NCBI RefSeq assembly: GCF_014642175.1
Contig: NZ_BMIL01000006.1
Span: 124,001 to 188,000, forward strand
Reading direction: 5' to 3'
Source: Pedobacter quisquiliarum
Lineage (GTDB): Bacteria; Bacteroidota; Bacteroidia; Sphingobacteriales; Sphingobacteriaceae
DNA: 64,000 nucleotides
Shown: positions 1-11,400 of the stretch, piece after piece
Numbering within the stretch: the first letter of the stretch is position 1
How the letters are laid out: each line of letters starts with the position of its first letter
Translations under genes and position numbers: made by a program
The notes under the pieces: model-generated
Told to the model about the DNA's origin: nothing
What the model saw: only the letters and a program-made list of their open reading frames with translations
The model's database searches: none

Positions 1-98
1 TTGTTGTGATCTCCAGTATCATAGAGGTCTACTTCGATGTGGAAAGCCTCTTCTGGCTGCGATTCAGCTTCAAATTCAAATTCATCCATTTCGTTCAT
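1..98 (-). CDS. Hypothetical acidic protein, N-terminus only (truncated by window edge)
   Basis: Reading leftward from an ATG at 98, about 32 codons run without a stop to the window edge. The visible peptide begins MNEMDEFEFEAE and is strongly acidic (many Asp and Glu). I do not recognise the family. It follows the GH15 gene on the same strand with 33 bases between them, so it may be co-transcribed with it. The fragment is too short for a functional call. Confidence 0.45.
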   Translation of the reverse strand, partial: MNEMDEFEFEAESQPEEAFHIEVDLYDTGDHN

Positions 99-131
99 AT
101 CTGCATAACATTTCTTCTTAAAAATGGTTGG

Positions 132-1934
132 CTATAGTCGGTCAAGTTGTTTATCCAGTTCAAGTGCAGCACTGATTAAAGCGAGATGCGTAAAAGCTTG
201 CGGGAAATTACCGAGGTGTTCACCACGCTTTCCGATTTGCTCGCTAAATAAGCCGAGGTGATTGGCATAGCCTGTCATTTTCTCGAAGTATTCCAGTGCT
301 TTGTCGGTTTCTTTGTTCTTTGCCAGCGCTTCGATGAACCAGAAAGAACACATGTTGAAAGTACCTTCTTTACCTTCCAGTCCGTCTTCATTGTGGTAGC
401 GGTAAACCAGCACATCTGTACTGAGTTGTTCTTCTATGACCCGCATGGTCGATAGCCAACGGGGTTCGTCGGCAGTAATGAAGTGGGTAAGGGGCATCAA
501 CAAGGCAGAAGCGTCAACCACTTTCGCACCTTTATATTGTACCCATGCGCCAACTGCTTCATTCCAGAAGTTATCGTAAATGTCTTTGTAAATCTCGTCA
601 CGTACAGCTTTCCATTCTGGTGCAGGATAGGGGAATGAACGGTCTGTCGCAATTTTGATTGCTCGATCCATAGCTACCCAGCACATCAGCCTGCTATGTA
701 AAAATTCCTTTTCTCCATTTCTAAACTCCCATATACCATGGTCAGGCATTTTCCAGTATTCAATCACACAATCTATGTGTTTCTGAATGGTGAGCCAAAG
801 TTCATAATTGATCTTCGTATGGTTTTTATTATAAATATAGATCGTATCGATGAGTTCACCGTAAATATCCATTTGAAACTGGTCGCGAGCGGCATTGCCA
901 ATCCTTACAGCGCCACGCTGCATGTATCCCTCAAAATGTTCCAATTCGGTTTCCACTGCTGCTTTGTCGCCGTTTATGGCATACATAAGATGGAGCACGG
1001 GATCTGCGGACCGCTGCTGAATCCATTTCAGAAAGCCTGCGGCCTCTTCGGTAAATCCAAGGCGTAGGAAGGCGTACATCGTAAATGCGGCATCTCTGAT
1101 CCAGGTAAAGCGATAATCCCAGTTCCGGTCGCCTTCCATACTTTCCGGGATACTGAAAGTTGGCGCGGCCACCATGGAGCCATATTCCTTTGACGTGAGT
1201 AGTTTAAGTGTTATTGCGGAACGCAGAACCAGATCCGTGTACCGGCCAGAGTATGTGGATTTACTAATCCACCTTTTCCAGTAGCGTACAGTCTCCTGAT
1301 AGGAGGTGTTTTTATAGAACTCCAAATCGTGAAGAAGATCAGTTTCATCGCGTTTCACGGACTCGAGCACAAGCATTGCCTCTTCACCATGATTAAGCGT
1401 AACTTCTGCATAGCCATCCTTTTCGTTATACTGCAAGGGAAAATCAGCGAGCAGCCGCACCATTGCGTTGCCATCATTAACAGCAGAAAAGTTCAGTTCA
1501 TTTGCATTTTTCTGTTCAGTTTTATGATCCGCTCTGGCGTAATCGAACCGAGGGGCGCATTTGATCTTGTAGGTCACCTTACCGCGGATAGTCTTAATCT
1601 TACGTACGATGGCACAATAACTTGCGTCATTGGGTCCGGTGATTGGCATGTAGTCGGTCAGCTCTGAAATACCATCATCCGAAAAGAAGCGCGTTAAAAG
1701 TATCGCGGTACCGGGAATGTACAACTGCTTGGTTCTGCTGAAGCTTAACTGCGGGGTGACGGAGAAAGTACCACCTTTTTCCTGGTCCAGTAATCTGGAG
1801 AATATCGTTGGTGAATCGAAGTCCGGAAAACACATGAAATCAATTGCGCCCTCCAGAGAGACAATTGCAACGGTCTTCATATTACCGATAATTCCGTAAT
1901 CTTCAATGGGAAGGTAACCTCTTGTTTTATCCAT
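132..1934 (-). CDS. Glycoside hydrolase family 15 protein (glucoamylase/trehalase-like)
   Basis: This is a GH15-type inverting alpha-glucosidase of about 600 residues. The N-terminal third is the beta-rich domain found in bacterial GH15 proteins (GYLPIEDYGIIGNMKTVAIV near the start). The catalytic (alpha/alpha)6 barrel follows, with RNWDYRFTWIRDA about residue 270, GIWEFRNGEKEF carrying the likely general acid Glu about residue 410, and SEQIG carrying the likely general base near the C-terminus. Family members cleave alpha-glucans or trehalose; the substrate here cannot be told from sequence. An upstream ATG at 2021 would add 29 residues, but similarity to the family starts at the ATG at 1934 (MDKTRGYLPIEDYG). 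No signal peptide is seen, so it is probably cytoplasmic. It is divergent from the cytochrome gene. Confidence 0.88.
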   Translation of the reverse strand: MDKTRGYLPIEDYGIIGNMKTVAIVSLEGAIDFMCFPDFDSPTIFSRLLDQEKGGTFSVTPQLSFSRTKQLYIPGTAILLTRFFSDDGISELTDYMPITGPNDASYCAIVRKIKTIRGKVTYKIKCAPRFDYARADHKTEQKNANELNFSAVNDGNAMVRLLADFPLQYNEKDGYAEVTLNHGEEAMLVLESVKRDETDLLHDLEFYKNTSYQETVRYWKRWISKSTYSGRYTDLVLRSAITLKLLTSKEYGSMVAAPTFSIPESMEGDRNWDYRFTWIRDAAFTMYAFLRLGFTEEAAGFLKWIQQRSADPVLHLMYAINGDKAAVETELEHFEGYMQRGAVRIGNAARDQFQMDIYGELIDTIYIYNKNHTKINYELWLTIQKHIDCVIEYWKMPDHGIWEFRNGEKEFLHSRLMCWVAMDRAIKIATDRSFPYPAPEWKAVRDEIYKDIYDNFWNEAVGAWVQYKGAKVVDASALLMPLTHFITADEPRWLSTMRVIEEQLSTDVLVYRYHNEDGLEGKEGTFNMCSFWFIEALAKNKETDKALEYFEKMTGYANHLGLFSEQIGKRGEHLGNFPQAFTHLALISAALELDKQLDRL

Positions 1935-2071
1935 ACTTGAAAGGCTAACATCGTGTAAAAGGGAATTGTTTGGATGGAGTGGCGCATGTAGGTTCGCGTG
2001 TGCTGCACTTCTTGTTTTCATTTAAAATATGTGTATTTTCACCCAATAGAAATCTAACAACCAAATACTTC

Positions 2072-3274
2072 ATGCGTCGTCGGCCTCTCGTGCTAATACT
2101 ATTCATCTTATCCGCAGTGCTTATTGTGATTGTACAATGCACGCAGATTCAAAGCAAGGACGTAAGGGGTGAGGCCTATGCCGGAAGCGCAACATGCGTA
2201 AAATGTCACCAGGACATTAGCAGCAACTATGCCCACAACGCGCATTTTAAAACATCAAAAGATTTAATGGCAGATAGTGGTACTACTGCGCATGGCAGAT
2301 ACCTCGACAGCCTGAATTTGCCTGGTGATGAATTTGTCTTTAATCCGGGTACACGGGTGGGCATCGAAAAAAGAAATGGTTCGCTATACCAGGTGGCTTA
2401 TGTAAATGGAAAGGAAGTAAAAGCGGAACGTACGGATATCATCTTCGGATCTGGGCATCGGGCCTATACTTTCGGGTTTTGGTATGGCAATCAGATGATG
2501 CAAATGCCATTAAATTACCTCACCAAAGAACACCAGTGGGTAAATAGTCCAGGTTTTCCCGACGATCAGATATACTTCGGCAGGCCGGTCATATCCAGAT
2601 GCCTGGAATGCCATAGCTCATACATCGAGAAACAACCCCAGCCTGCAGATCAGTTGAATGTAGAGGAGCAATTTGTAAAAGGATCAATGATTTCAGGTAT
2701 CGATTGTGAGCGATGCCACGGGCCGGCTGCAGACCATGTAAGCTTCCACCTGGATAATCCTGAAGAAAAAAGACCCTCGCACATGATCAAATACAAAGAC
2801 CTGCCACTAAGCAGGCGCGTTGATATGTGCGGGTTATGTCATTCCGGTACGCAGGTGCAGGCAAATGGGTCGAAGTTCGGATTTGAACCAGGGGATACCC
2901 TATTATCGATCCCACAGTACAACACCTATAATGGTGGTAAACTTGATGTGCATGGCAACCAGATGCAACTGCTGAAAGAAAGTCCGTGTTTTATTATCGG
3001 GAAGGCGGACTGCATTTCTTGTCACGACATACATGAGAAGCAGCCTGCAAGCCTGGCCATATACGCCAATAAATGTATGAGTTGCCACCAGGCGGATAGC
3101 CACCCTAAGCTGCCGGGGAAAGAAGGCGCGTTGTTGAAGCAAAACTGTATTGATTGCCACATGCCGCAGCAGAATTCCACGGCCATAGGATTTCAGAAGA
3201 GTAACAGCAAAGAAAAAATACCTTATCAGGTAAGAACACACCGGATCGCGGTGTACAAAGACCTTGTACGATAA
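2072..3274 (+). CDS. Seven-heme c-type cytochrome lipoprotein
   Basis: The protein has about 400 residues. It begins MRRRPLVLILFILSAVLIVIVQC, a lipoprotein signal with the lipidated Cys after a hydrophobic stretch, so it should be anchored in a membrane facing the periplasm. Seven CxxCH heme-attachment motifs are visible: CVKCH, CLECH, CERCH, CGLCH, CISCH, CMSCH and CIDCH. It therefore belongs with multiheme cytochromes of the c554/NrfA-like superfamily. No catalytic partner or quinol dehydrogenase is adjacent, so the electron donor and acceptor are unknown. The reading frame is open further upstream to 1970, but the hydrophobic signal fixes the start at 2072. Confidence 0.85.
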   Translation: MRRRPLVLILFILSAVLIVIVQCTQIQSKDVRGEAYAGSATCVKCHQDISSNYAHNAHFKTSKDLMADSGTTAHGRYLDSLNLPGDEFVFNPGTRVGIEKRNGSLYQVAYVNGKEVKAERTDIIFGSGHRAYTFGFWYGNQMMQMPLNYLTKEHQWVNSPGFPDDQIYFGRPVISRCLECHSSYIEKQPQPADQLNVEEQFVKGSMISGIDCERCHGPAADHVSFHLDNPEEKRPSHMIKYKDLPLSRRVDMCGLCHSGTQVQANGSKFGFEPGDTLLSIPQYNTYNGGKLDVHGNQMQLLKESPCFIIGKADCISCHDIHEKQPASLAIYANKCMSCHQADSHPKLPGKEGALLKQNCIDCHMPQQNSTAIGFQKSNSKEKIPYQVRTHRIAVYKDLVR

Positions 3275-3283
3275 GTTGTAGGT

Positions 3284-4054
3284 TTACTTTCCGGCATCAA
3301 GATCCTGCACCTGAGCCTTGTATGCTTTTGGGAGCATGGTATTACGTAGTATCTGATCGAGTTTTACTATTCTGGTGAGCTTGTACAAGCCCAAAATGGG
3401 GAGCAGATAGGGGGTGCTTCCAAGCTCAAGCAGCTTGCGAACCGCTGCCGGCACGAGCATGACCTGTACTTGTTTTAAGACCATGTAGCGGAAAGGGCCA
3501 AGGTGTTTCCTGTACTGGCGATAAAGATCTACTGTAAATGTGCTTTTCAGGAGGTCCTGCTCTAAATGCGCCTGTCGCATGACTTGCCATTCTTTAAAAT
3601 TTAAGGGCAGATCTTTAATGCCCATCCGTAAGCCCATTCGGTTAAAAACCTCAAATACATCTTCTTTTTCTTTGCGTGTTAGTTTTCGCTCCAGTAGCTC
3701 GAATGACCTGATGGAATAGTCGATCAGCATGAACAGCACATCCCGGTAAGACCAGTCTGGGATTTCTGCACCACGATTGGTTTCCACGGCTTTATGGATA
3801 TGCGCAATCTTATCTATGACTTGTAAAGCAGCTTCGTTTTCGGAGAAGACAATACCTCTGGCATAAGAGACGGTGGAAAACAATCGCCCTAAAGGGTCAG
3901 CAGGGAGCCGGCCAGTATAGTATAGCCAATCTACCGCTTTGTTAAGTGCAAACTCCGCGGAGGAACCCGCGAAGATGAAGAGAATGGTATCGCCCTTTCC
4001 CCAGATTTGTCTTACAATGGAACCTTCGTCTACAAAATATTTCATGTTGTGCAC
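3284..4054 (-). CDS. Oxygenase MpaB family protein (DUF2236)
   Basis: The product has 256 residues. It resembles the DUF2236/MpaB family, heme-containing oxygenase-like proteins that include latex-clearing enzymes and fungal MpaB. The N-terminal part IWGKGDTILFIFAGSSAEF and the downstream segment with WLYYTGRLPADPLGRLFSTV match the family pattern, including the GR-RL-rT region thought to bind the cofactor. The specific substrate is unknown. It converges with the cytochrome gene, leaving only 9 bases between stop codons, and nothing in the neighbourhood fixes its role. An alternative start three codons in (MKYFVDEG) is equally plausible. Confidence 0.75.
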   Translation of the reverse strand: MHNMKYFVDEGSIVRQIWGKGDTILFIFAGSSAEFALNKAVDWLYYTGRLPADPLGRLFSTVSYARGIVFSENEAALQVIDKIAHIHKAVETNRGAEIPDWSYRDVLFMLIDYSIRSFELLERKLTRKEKEDVFEVFNRMGLRMGIKDLPLNFKEWQVMRQAHLEQDLLKSTFTVDLYRQYRKHLGPFRYMVLKQVQVMLVPAAVRKLLELGSTPYLLPILGLYKLTRIVKLDQILRNTMLPKAYKAQVQDLDAGK

Positions 4055-4157
4055 TGTTCTTAAACCGATGATAAAGGAAGGCTTATTGTTGGCCTTCCAG
4101 GTTGTTAAAATATGTGAAATGACCTGCTCGGCCTTCTATTTCCAATATCTTTAAGAT

Positions 4158-4883
4158 ATGATAAAGGTTTTAACGCTTGTTATGGTGCTACTGTTTCTCT
4201 GGATCGGTGTTGATGCGCAAATGTTACCCGGTATTATCAAAGATAGATCTTCAAACATCAAACTGGAAGATGTCTCGGTATCGAACCAGAACACGGGTGC
4301 AAGTACCCAAACAAACAAGGAAGGGGCATTTAAAATTGCCGCATCGCTTAATCAGATCTTGATCTTTTACAAACCCGGTTATAAACCAGATACACTTTTG
4401 ATTACAGATATGAAGCCCATGATTCGATATTTTATAATTGAAAACAAGCTCCTGAATACAGTCGAAATCAAGGGAGAGGCCTTTAACCCCGAGGTTCAAT
4501 ATGCTGACGTTTACAGAAAAGCCAAAGTGATCAGTGCTGACCAGAATAAGCCATTCACATTCTACCCTTCCAAATTCTTCAGCAAAGATCGCTTTGCAAG
4601 ACGTTTTAAGAAGCGTCTTGAACAGGAGAAGCTGGAACGTAAGATTGATATCCGCTTCAATGATCGTGTTGTAAAGACGATGACACCTTTGACAGGCAAA
4701 GAACTTGACTGTTTTATGGTTCGATATCGCCCTACTTTGAAAGCCCTAAATAAACTTGACCAGGATGACCTCATGATTTACATCATGAACAGCTACAAGG
4801 CCTTTAAACTGCTACCGGCTTCAGAGCGGGTGCTTCCTTCGTTACAAGGTTCACAGCCTCTACCAGCTAATTTAGGCTTGTGA
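4158..4883 (+). CDS. Secreted carboxypeptidase-regulatory-like domain protein
   Basis: The 241-residue product starts with a signal peptide (MIKVLTLVMVLLFLWIGVDAQ). A carboxypeptidase D regulatory-like beta-sandwich follows at about residues 22-110, with the typical pattern GIIKDRSSNIKLEDVSVSNQN...GAFKI...FYKPGYKP. The remaining half is basic and helical, with no recognised domain. In Bacteroidota such domains sit on surface or periplasmic proteins and on the N-termini of TonB-dependent receptors; this is a short stand-alone version. It lies alone between the MpaB gene and the esterase gene. Function unknown. Confidence 0.7.
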   Translation: MIKVLTLVMVLLFLWIGVDAQMLPGIIKDRSSNIKLEDVSVSNQNTGASTQTNKEGAFKIAASLNQILIFYKPGYKPDTLLITDMKPMIRYFIIENKLLNTVEIKGEAFNPEVQYADVYRKAKVISADQNKPFTFYPSKFFSKDRFARRFKKRLEQEKLERKIDIRFNDRVVKTMTPLTGKELDCFMVRYRPTLKALNKLDQDDLMIYIMNSYKAFKLLPASERVLPSLQGSQPLPANLGL

Positions 4884-5008
4884 TGCTTTTCGGGTCTCCT
4901 ATGTTGGTGGCTTTTACTCCTTTGATTCCTTTTAGATTAACTATTTAGGTGGCTTTTACTTTTACGTATATTGAACGGCTACAACTTATTAAAGATTTAA
5001 ATACCCCT

Positions 5009-6955
5009 ATGACAGCAATAAATTATGTAACGCGCCATTTTTTGCTCCTGCTAGCCCTATCTGCTATTACGAGCTTTTCACAGGCGCAAATTCGCCTGCC
5101 GAAAGTTTTCGGTGACAACATGGTGCTACAGCGGCAACAACCCATTCCATTTTGGGGAAATGCTACTGCAGGGCAGCAGGTGACGGTAGAACTTGCAGGG
5201 AAGCGCTACACGACTCGGGCTGATGTGCATGGTAAGTGGAAGTTGAAGACGGATGCATTCAGTCATGGTGGACCATACCAGATTTCCGTTTACGAGGGTG
5301 GCAAAAAGCAGGAATCAATTCAGCTTAAGAACGTCATGATCGGAGATGTCTGGATTGCCTCCGGGCAGTCCAACATGGAGTGGCAGGTTTCCCAAAGCAA
5401 GGATGCGCAGAAAGAGATTCGGAACGCGCGTTACCCTAATATCAGGTTCTTCATTGTCCCGCATGCAAAACAGGTTCATCTACAGGATACCTTACCTGGT
5501 GGTTCATGGGTGTCAATGGATACTGCTGGCGTGAAAACAGCGTCTGCTGTAGCTTATTTTTTTGCACGTGACCTTCAGCGAGATCTAAACATTCCGATTG
5601 GCATAGTACAATCAACCTGGGGTGGCACACCCGTAGAAGCATGGACGAGCCGGACGAAACTCCTTAGCTCCGACATCACCAAAGATCGTGTACGTGTTAA
5701 TGATACCATTACACCTGCACATTTTATAAAGGACAGCCTTGATCTTGTAAAGTTTTGGGACATCGTTTACAATCCCACAGAAAGCGTAGTTAATCAAGTC
5801 ACGAAAGAGAAATACGATGATGCGAACTGGCCATCAGCGGTTATGCCCAAGACTTTGAAGGATATGAATATGGCCGGTTTCGAAGGCATTGTTTGGCTTA
5901 GAAAAGAGATCACGCTGGACGAGTCCATGTTAAAAAGCAAGGAACTGGAACTCGAACTGGGGAAGCCGGAGATGAACTATACCCTTTATGTAAATGGGGC
6001 CTTAATCGCCAAAACGGTTTGGAACGCCAACCTGAGTCACAAATATAAAATTCCTGCTGCTTTACTTAAGTCCGGGAAGAACACCATTGCACTACGTATG
6101 GCTTTCTTGTGGGGTGGTGGGGGCTTCAATCCATCGACGGAAGGTATGTACATTGGTGACGGACAACAGCGGATAACCCTCACTGGCGCATGGAAGTACC
6201 AGCAGAATTTAGAGGCGGCTATTCCCATGATCAGGAACTACCATCGTTATCCTGCGTATCTGTACAATGCGATGATCAATCCTCTTATACCTTATGGGGT
6301 AAAAGGTTTCATTTGGTATCAGGGAGAAGACAATGCAAGTGCGCCACTTGAATATCGAAGTTTATTTCCAATGCTCATCCAGGATTGGCGTAGCAGATGG
6401 CAGCAAGGAAATACCGCTTTTCTATATGTACAACTTGCCAATTATATGCAACGTAAGCAAATGCCATCTGAAAGCGATTGGGCGACCTTACGAGAAGCAC
6501 AGACGATGACGCTGGCAGAACCGAATTCCGGTATGGCGGTGATTACGGATGTTGGAGAAGCGGATGACATTCACCCTAAAAACAAACAGGAGGTCGGCCG
6601 AAGGCTGGCACTACTGGCCAGGAAACAGGTTTATAAAGATCAAATCCAGGCGCATAGCCCGATGTACCACCATCACCAGATACAAGGTTCTGTGGTGACG
6701 ATTACCTTTAAGGAAACTGGTACCGGATTGAAGACGCTGGATGGGGCTCCGGTAAAGGGGTTTGCACTTGCTGGCGCTGATGGCGTATTTCATTGGGCAA
6801 CTGCAAAGATTGTGGGTGATAAAGTGATGGTTACATCTGAAAAGGTAGATGCTCCTAAGTTTGTTCGCTATGCATGGGCAGACAATCCGGAGGCAAATCT
6901 GGTGAACAGCGCCGGATTGCCGGCTGTATCTTTTAGAACGGATAACGCGAACTGA
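5009..6955 (+). CDS. Sialate O-acetylesterase (SGNH hydrolase family)
   Basis: The product has about 648 residues and belongs to the sialate 9-O-acetylesterase family, which removes acetyl groups from sialic acids or other acetylated glycans so that glycosidases can act. A signal peptide ([26 protein letters not shown]) points to export. The SGNH nucleophile block is SGQSNMEW near residue 115, and the Asp/His block is the DIHP segment near residue 525. A central galactose-binding-like insertion, about residues 240-400, is typical of the bacterial form. The frame is open upstream to 4949, but the signal peptide marks the ATG at 5009 as the start. A strong hairpin follows the stop codon. Confidence 0.88.
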   Translation: MTAINYVTRHFLLLLALSAITSFSQAQIRLPKVFGDNMVLQRQQPIPFWGNATAGQQVTVELAGKRYTTRADVHGKWKLKTDAFSHGGPYQISVYEGGKKQESIQLKNVMIGDVWIASGQSNMEWQVSQSKDAQKEIRNARYPNIRFFIVPHAKQVHLQDTLPGGSWVSMDTAGVKTASAVAYFFARDLQRDLNIPIGIVQSTWGGTPVEAWTSRTKLLSSDITKDRVRVNDTITPAHFIKDSLDLVKFWDIVYNPTESVVNQVTKEKYDDANWPSAVMPKTLKDMNMAGFEGIVWLRKEITLDESMLKSKELELELGKPEMNYTLYVNGALIAKTVWNANLSHKYKIPAALLKSGKNTIALRMAFLWGGGGFNPSTEGMYIGDGQQRITLTGAWKYQQNLEAAIPMIRNYHRYPAYLYNAMINPLIPYGVKGFIWYQGEDNASAPLEYRSLFPMLIQDWRSRWQQGNTAFLYVQLANYMQRKQMPSESDWATLREAQTMTLAEPNSGMAVITDVGEADDIHPKNKQEVGRRLALLARKQVYKDQIQAHSPMYHHHQIQGSVVTITFKETGTGLKTLDGAPVKGFALAGADGVFHWATAKIVGDKVMVTSEKVDAPKFVRYAWADNPEANLVNSAGLPAVSFRTDNAN

Positions 6956-6965
6956 TAAAAGCATT

Positions 6966-6999
6966 CACGAGGCCCTGAACATAAGATCAGGGCCTCGTG
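6966..6999. terminator. Bidirectional terminator hairpin
   Basis: A perfect 13-bp inverted repeat (6966-6978 with 6987-6999, 8-base loop) lies between the converging esterase and outer-membrane channel genes. The stem is GC-rich (GAGGCCCTGA core). There is no long T run on either side, so termination strength is uncertain. Confidence 0.7.
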
Positions 7000-7012
7000 T
7001 ACTATTGGTAAC

Positions 7013-8455
7013 TTAGTTCCAACCACCGCCTAGGTATTTATACATATTGACGATCGCATTCAACTGGGCTTTTTTAGTTTCAATTAATTCCAACCTGGAC
7101 TCTAACACGTCTCGTTGCGTCATCAAGACTTCTAAATAGTCGGCTCTTGCAGACCTGAATAGATCATTAGCAAGGTCGATAGACTTGGTGAGTGCTTCCA
7201 CCTGTGTCGATTTAAGTTCACATCGCTTGCCCAAATTCTCGATCCCGGAAAGCTGATTGCTCACTTCCATGTAGGCATTTAAGACCGTACGCTCATAATT
7301 GAACATGGCCTGCAACTGACGGGCGTTCGCCGTTTTGAATTCCACTTTTATAGCGCTTCGGTTGATTAAAGGCGCCGCAAGATCGCCTGCCAGCCCATAC
7401 AGGAGTGATTCTGGAAGTTTGAAGAGGTAAGATGGCTTGAAGGCCTGCAAGCCAAGGTTTGCCGAAACTGCGAGCGATGGATAGAATTCAGCTCGTGCTA
7501 CTGCAACATCCAGTTTAGCGGCCTGGAGCTCAAGCTCAGACTGCCTGATGTCAGGCCGATTTACAAGTAGTTGCGCTGGAATACCGGATGCTACTACGCC
7601 GGACAGCGCATTTTGTAGACTAGCCTTGTTTCTGCGAATCGGTGTAGGATAGCGAGCTAAAAGGAAATTGATTCTGTTTTCAGTTTCGGTAATTTGCTGT
7701 AATAGATCATATTTGATATCCTGTGATTTAAGAACTTCTGCCCTGAATTTCTGGACAGCGAGTTCTGTCACCCTACTTGCTTGTTTTTGCACCTTTACAA
7801 TTTCAAGTGCATCTTTTTGTATGGCAATATTCTGCTGCACAACATCTAGCTCATTGTCTAGGGCCACAAGCTCGAAGTAGGCATTAGCGACCTCGGCAAC
7901 CAGATTACTAAGTACAAAGTTCTTTCCTTCTACACTCGAGAGGTACCGTGTTAAAGCTGCCTTCTTTGAATTACGCAACTTTTTCCAGAGATCAACTTCC
8001 CAGTTTGCTGAAATCGTAGCCGCGAAGTCAGCCAGGGGATCAGGCATTTCTTTCCCTGGCGTAATCTCCGTTGTTGCGTCACCTGCACCCTGGCTGGTGT
8101 ATCTGCCCACTTTTTCCAGACCGGCGCCGAGCCTTGCCGCCACGGTGGGTAAACGGGCGGCTTGTCTCAGGCGCACATCATTTCTGGAAATGTCAATGTC
8201 CTGCAGGGTGATCTGCAGTTCCTGATTTCTGAGGAGTGCGGTATCGATTAAATTCGAGAGATCCTGATCGCCAAAAAATGTTCTCCAGTTTACCTGCGCC
8301 AGATTCGCCGTATCCGGATTATTGTGATAGGTACCAGGCACAACATTAGTGATCTTAGGTTCAAGGACCTGTGGTACCTTGCAACTTGCCAGCATAAAGC
8401 AGGCAAGCGATAGTGCTAATATTTTGCGATTAATATACTTCAACATGATGTTCAA
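7013..8455 (-). CDS. RND efflux outer-membrane lipoprotein (TolC/OprM-type)
   Basis: The 480-residue product is the outer-membrane channel of a tripartite efflux pump (OprM/NodT lipoprotein type). The N-terminus ends in the lipobox LACFMLASC, so the mature protein is lipidated. Two outer-membrane efflux repeats follow, with the characteristic LLVNRPDIRQSELELQAA segment in the second half. It is the last gene of a leftward operon and overlaps the end of the pump gene by 26 bases, or 17 if the second Met (MLKYINRK) is used, which suggests translational coupling. Substrates are unknown. Confidence 0.9.
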   Translation of the reverse strand: MNIMLKYINRKILALSLACFMLASCKVPQVLEPKITNVVPGTYHNNPDTANLAQVNWRTFFGDQDLSNLIDTALLRNQELQITLQDIDISRNDVRLRQAARLPTVAARLGAGLEKVGRYTSQGAGDATTEITPGKEMPDPLADFAATISANWEVDLWKKLRNSKKAALTRYLSSVEGKNFVLSNLVAEVANAYFELVALDNELDVVQQNIAIQKDALEIVKVQKQASRVTELAVQKFRAEVLKSQDIKYDLLQQITETENRINFLLARYPTPIRRNKASLQNALSGVVASGIPAQLLVNRPDIRQSELELQAAKLDVAVARAEFYPSLAVSANLGLQAFKPSYLFKLPESLLYGLAGDLAAPLINRSAIKVEFKTANARQLQAMFNYERTVLNAYMEVSNQLSGIENLGKRCELKSTQVEALTKSIDLANDLFRSARADYLEVLMTQRDVLESRLELIETKKAQLNAIVNMYKYLGGGWN

Positions 8456-11400
8456 TTTCCTCAGTTAATGGATTCTCTTCTTCCTCCTCGATGAGGATGT
8501 GTTTTGCTGCTATAGTGCCAAAGATGTAGTACAATCCGGGAACGACAATTACGCCGAATATCGTCCCGAACAACATGCCGCCTGCAGCAGCGGTACCAAT
8601 AGTCCGGTTACCAATTGCACCCGGCCCCGAAGCCAGTACAAGCGGAATTAAACCTGCTATAAATGCGAAGGAAGTCATCAGGATCGGACGGAACCTGACT
8701 GTAGCACCTTCCATGGCTGCCTTAAGTACGGAGTTGCCAGCACTGTGTTTTTGTACCGCAAACTCCACGATGAGCACTGCATTTTTTCCGAGCAGGCCAA
8801 TAAGCATCACCATCGCCACCTGTGCGTAAATATTGTTTTCCAGACCAAGCAGCTTCAACAGGAGGAATGCACCAAAAATTCCGGCAGGTAAGGACAGTAT
8901 TACGGCTAAGGGGAGGACGAAACTTTCAAACTGCGCAGCCAAAATCAGGTACACAAAACCAAGGCAGATCATGAAGATGTAAATAGCCTCGTTGCCCCGT
9001 GATACTTCATCCTTAGATATACCTGCCCAGTCAATACCAAAGCCGCGGGGCAGCGACTTTTGAGCAACTTCTTTAATGACGTCAATTGCAGCACCACTGC
9101 TGTAACCCGGCGCCGCGGTACCACTGATTTCTGCGGCATTATACATGTTGTGACGGGTAATTTCAGAAAGACCATAAACCTTTTCCATTTTCATGAAAGC
9201 AGAAAAAGGAACCATTTCGTCGTGATCATTCTTCACGTAAAGCTTCAGTATGTCCTCCGGAAGAGCGCGGTATTCTGGAGAAGCTTGCACCATTACTTTG
9301 TATTGCCGATCGTACTTGATAAAGTTGGTTTCGTAATTGCTGCCGACTAGTGTAGAAAGGGTGCTCATGGCATTCTCTATGGTCACGCCTTTTTGTTGGG
9401 CCAGTTCATTGTCTATTTTGAGCATGTATTGCGGAAAACTGGCGGAGTAGAAGGTGAACACAGCAGATAATTCAGGTCGTTTGTTGAGCTCGGCAACAAA
9501 TTCTCGCGTTACGGTCTCCATCTTCTTATAATCCCCGCTACCGGCTTTATCCAGCACGCGAAGCTCAAATCCACCGGCAGCACCATAGCCTGGTACTGCG
9601 GGCGGCTGGAAAAATTCGATTGTAGCGCCATTGATCTCCTCAGAACGTTTCTCCAGTGTTTCTATCACATCATGCACGCTATTCTTTCGATCTTCCCAGC
9701 TCTTCAAATTGATCAAGCAGGTACCAGAATTGGCACCAGTACCTTCGGTTAGCACTTCATAACCGGCTAGGGAGGACACCGAAGCGACTCCTTCGATTCC
9801 CTCTGCAATGTGTTGCAGTTCCTCCGCCACCTGATTTGTTCTTTCAAGAGATGATCCAGGAGGGGTCTGAATGATGGCATAGAACATACCCTGGTCTTCA
9901 TTCGGAATAAATCCGGAGGGTAGGCTGTTGTTCAGGAAGAAAATACCTACGCAGAATCCAATAAGCATAATGAAGGTAACCGCCCTGCGAGTGATGATGC
10001 TGGAGAGCACAGATTCGTACTTGCCGCTTAGACGGTTGAACCCCTTGTTGAAAGCACCTAAGCAGCGATCAACGGCCGACTTTTTCGTGGCTTTACCGTG
10101 CGTATTTTTTAGCATCATCGCACATAACGCAGGAGTAAGTGTAAGTGCAACAAGTCCGGAGATGATGATCGCCGTTGCCATGGTTATCGAAAATTGCCGG
10201 TAGAATATACCAACTGGCCCGGACATAAAAGCTACGGGCACGAACACAGCAGCCATCAAAAAGGTGATGGCGATGATGGCACCACTGATTTCATGCATGG
10301 CGAGTTTTGTTGCTTTTCGTGAGGAGAGGTGCTTTGTCTCCATGTTGGCATGAACGGCCTCAATGACAACGATCGCATCATCGACGACTACACCGATGGC
10401 GAGTACAAGCGCAAACAAGGTGATGAGGTTTAAGGTAATGCCGAAGAATTGCATGAACACGAATGTTCCAATTAAAGACACGGGCACGGCTATGGCCGGG
10501 ATAAGCGTGGAGCGCCAGTCACCCAGGAACACGAACACGACTAAGCCGACCAGAATAAACGCTTCTACAAGCGTATGAATGACTTTATCAATGGATGCAT
10601 CCAGGAATTTAGAAACATCATAACTAATTTCATAGTCAAGATCTTTCGGGAAAGAAGTTGCTTTAAGCTCTTCCATTTTGGATTTAATATCCTTGATAAC
10701 CTGGTTAGCGTTGCTTCCATAGCTTTGCTTGACGGTTATGGCTGCAGAAGATTTTCCATTCAGGTTAGAGTAGATGTCGTACATCGCACTGCCGAACTCA
10801 ATCGTGGCTACATCCTTTAACCTGAGGATTTCTCCGTCAGAGTTGGATCGCAAAATGATGTTCTCATAGCCATCCTTTGTGGTGTAGCGCCCAGGATACT
10901 TGAGCACATATTCAAATGCTTGCGACCGCTTCCCTGAGCTTTCACCCGTTTTGCCAGGAGATGCCTCCAGACTTTGTTCTTCGAGTGCTTTCATGACTTC
11001 GTCTGCAGAAATTTTGTAGGCAAGCATACGATCGGGTTTCAGCCAGATGCGCATGGCATATTCCCGGTTACCCAGAATATCAGCGACGCCCACGCCATCA
11101 ACACGGCGGAGTTCAGAGAGCACATTTATGTCCGCAAAGTTGTAAAGGAACTTTTGATCGAGGTGTGGGTTTTTGCTGTACAGATTGATATACATCAGCA
11201 TGTTGGACTCTTCGCGTGTAACTTTCACGCCTTCACGTACAACCAGCGGCGGGAGCTTGTTCACGACTGAAGCAACACGGTTTTGAACGATTACAGAAGC
11301 TTGATTGGGATCTGTTCCCAGGTTGAAAATCACCTGGATCGTACATTCGCCGTCATTGCCGGCATCGGATGCCATGTATTTCATACCTGGGACGCCATTT

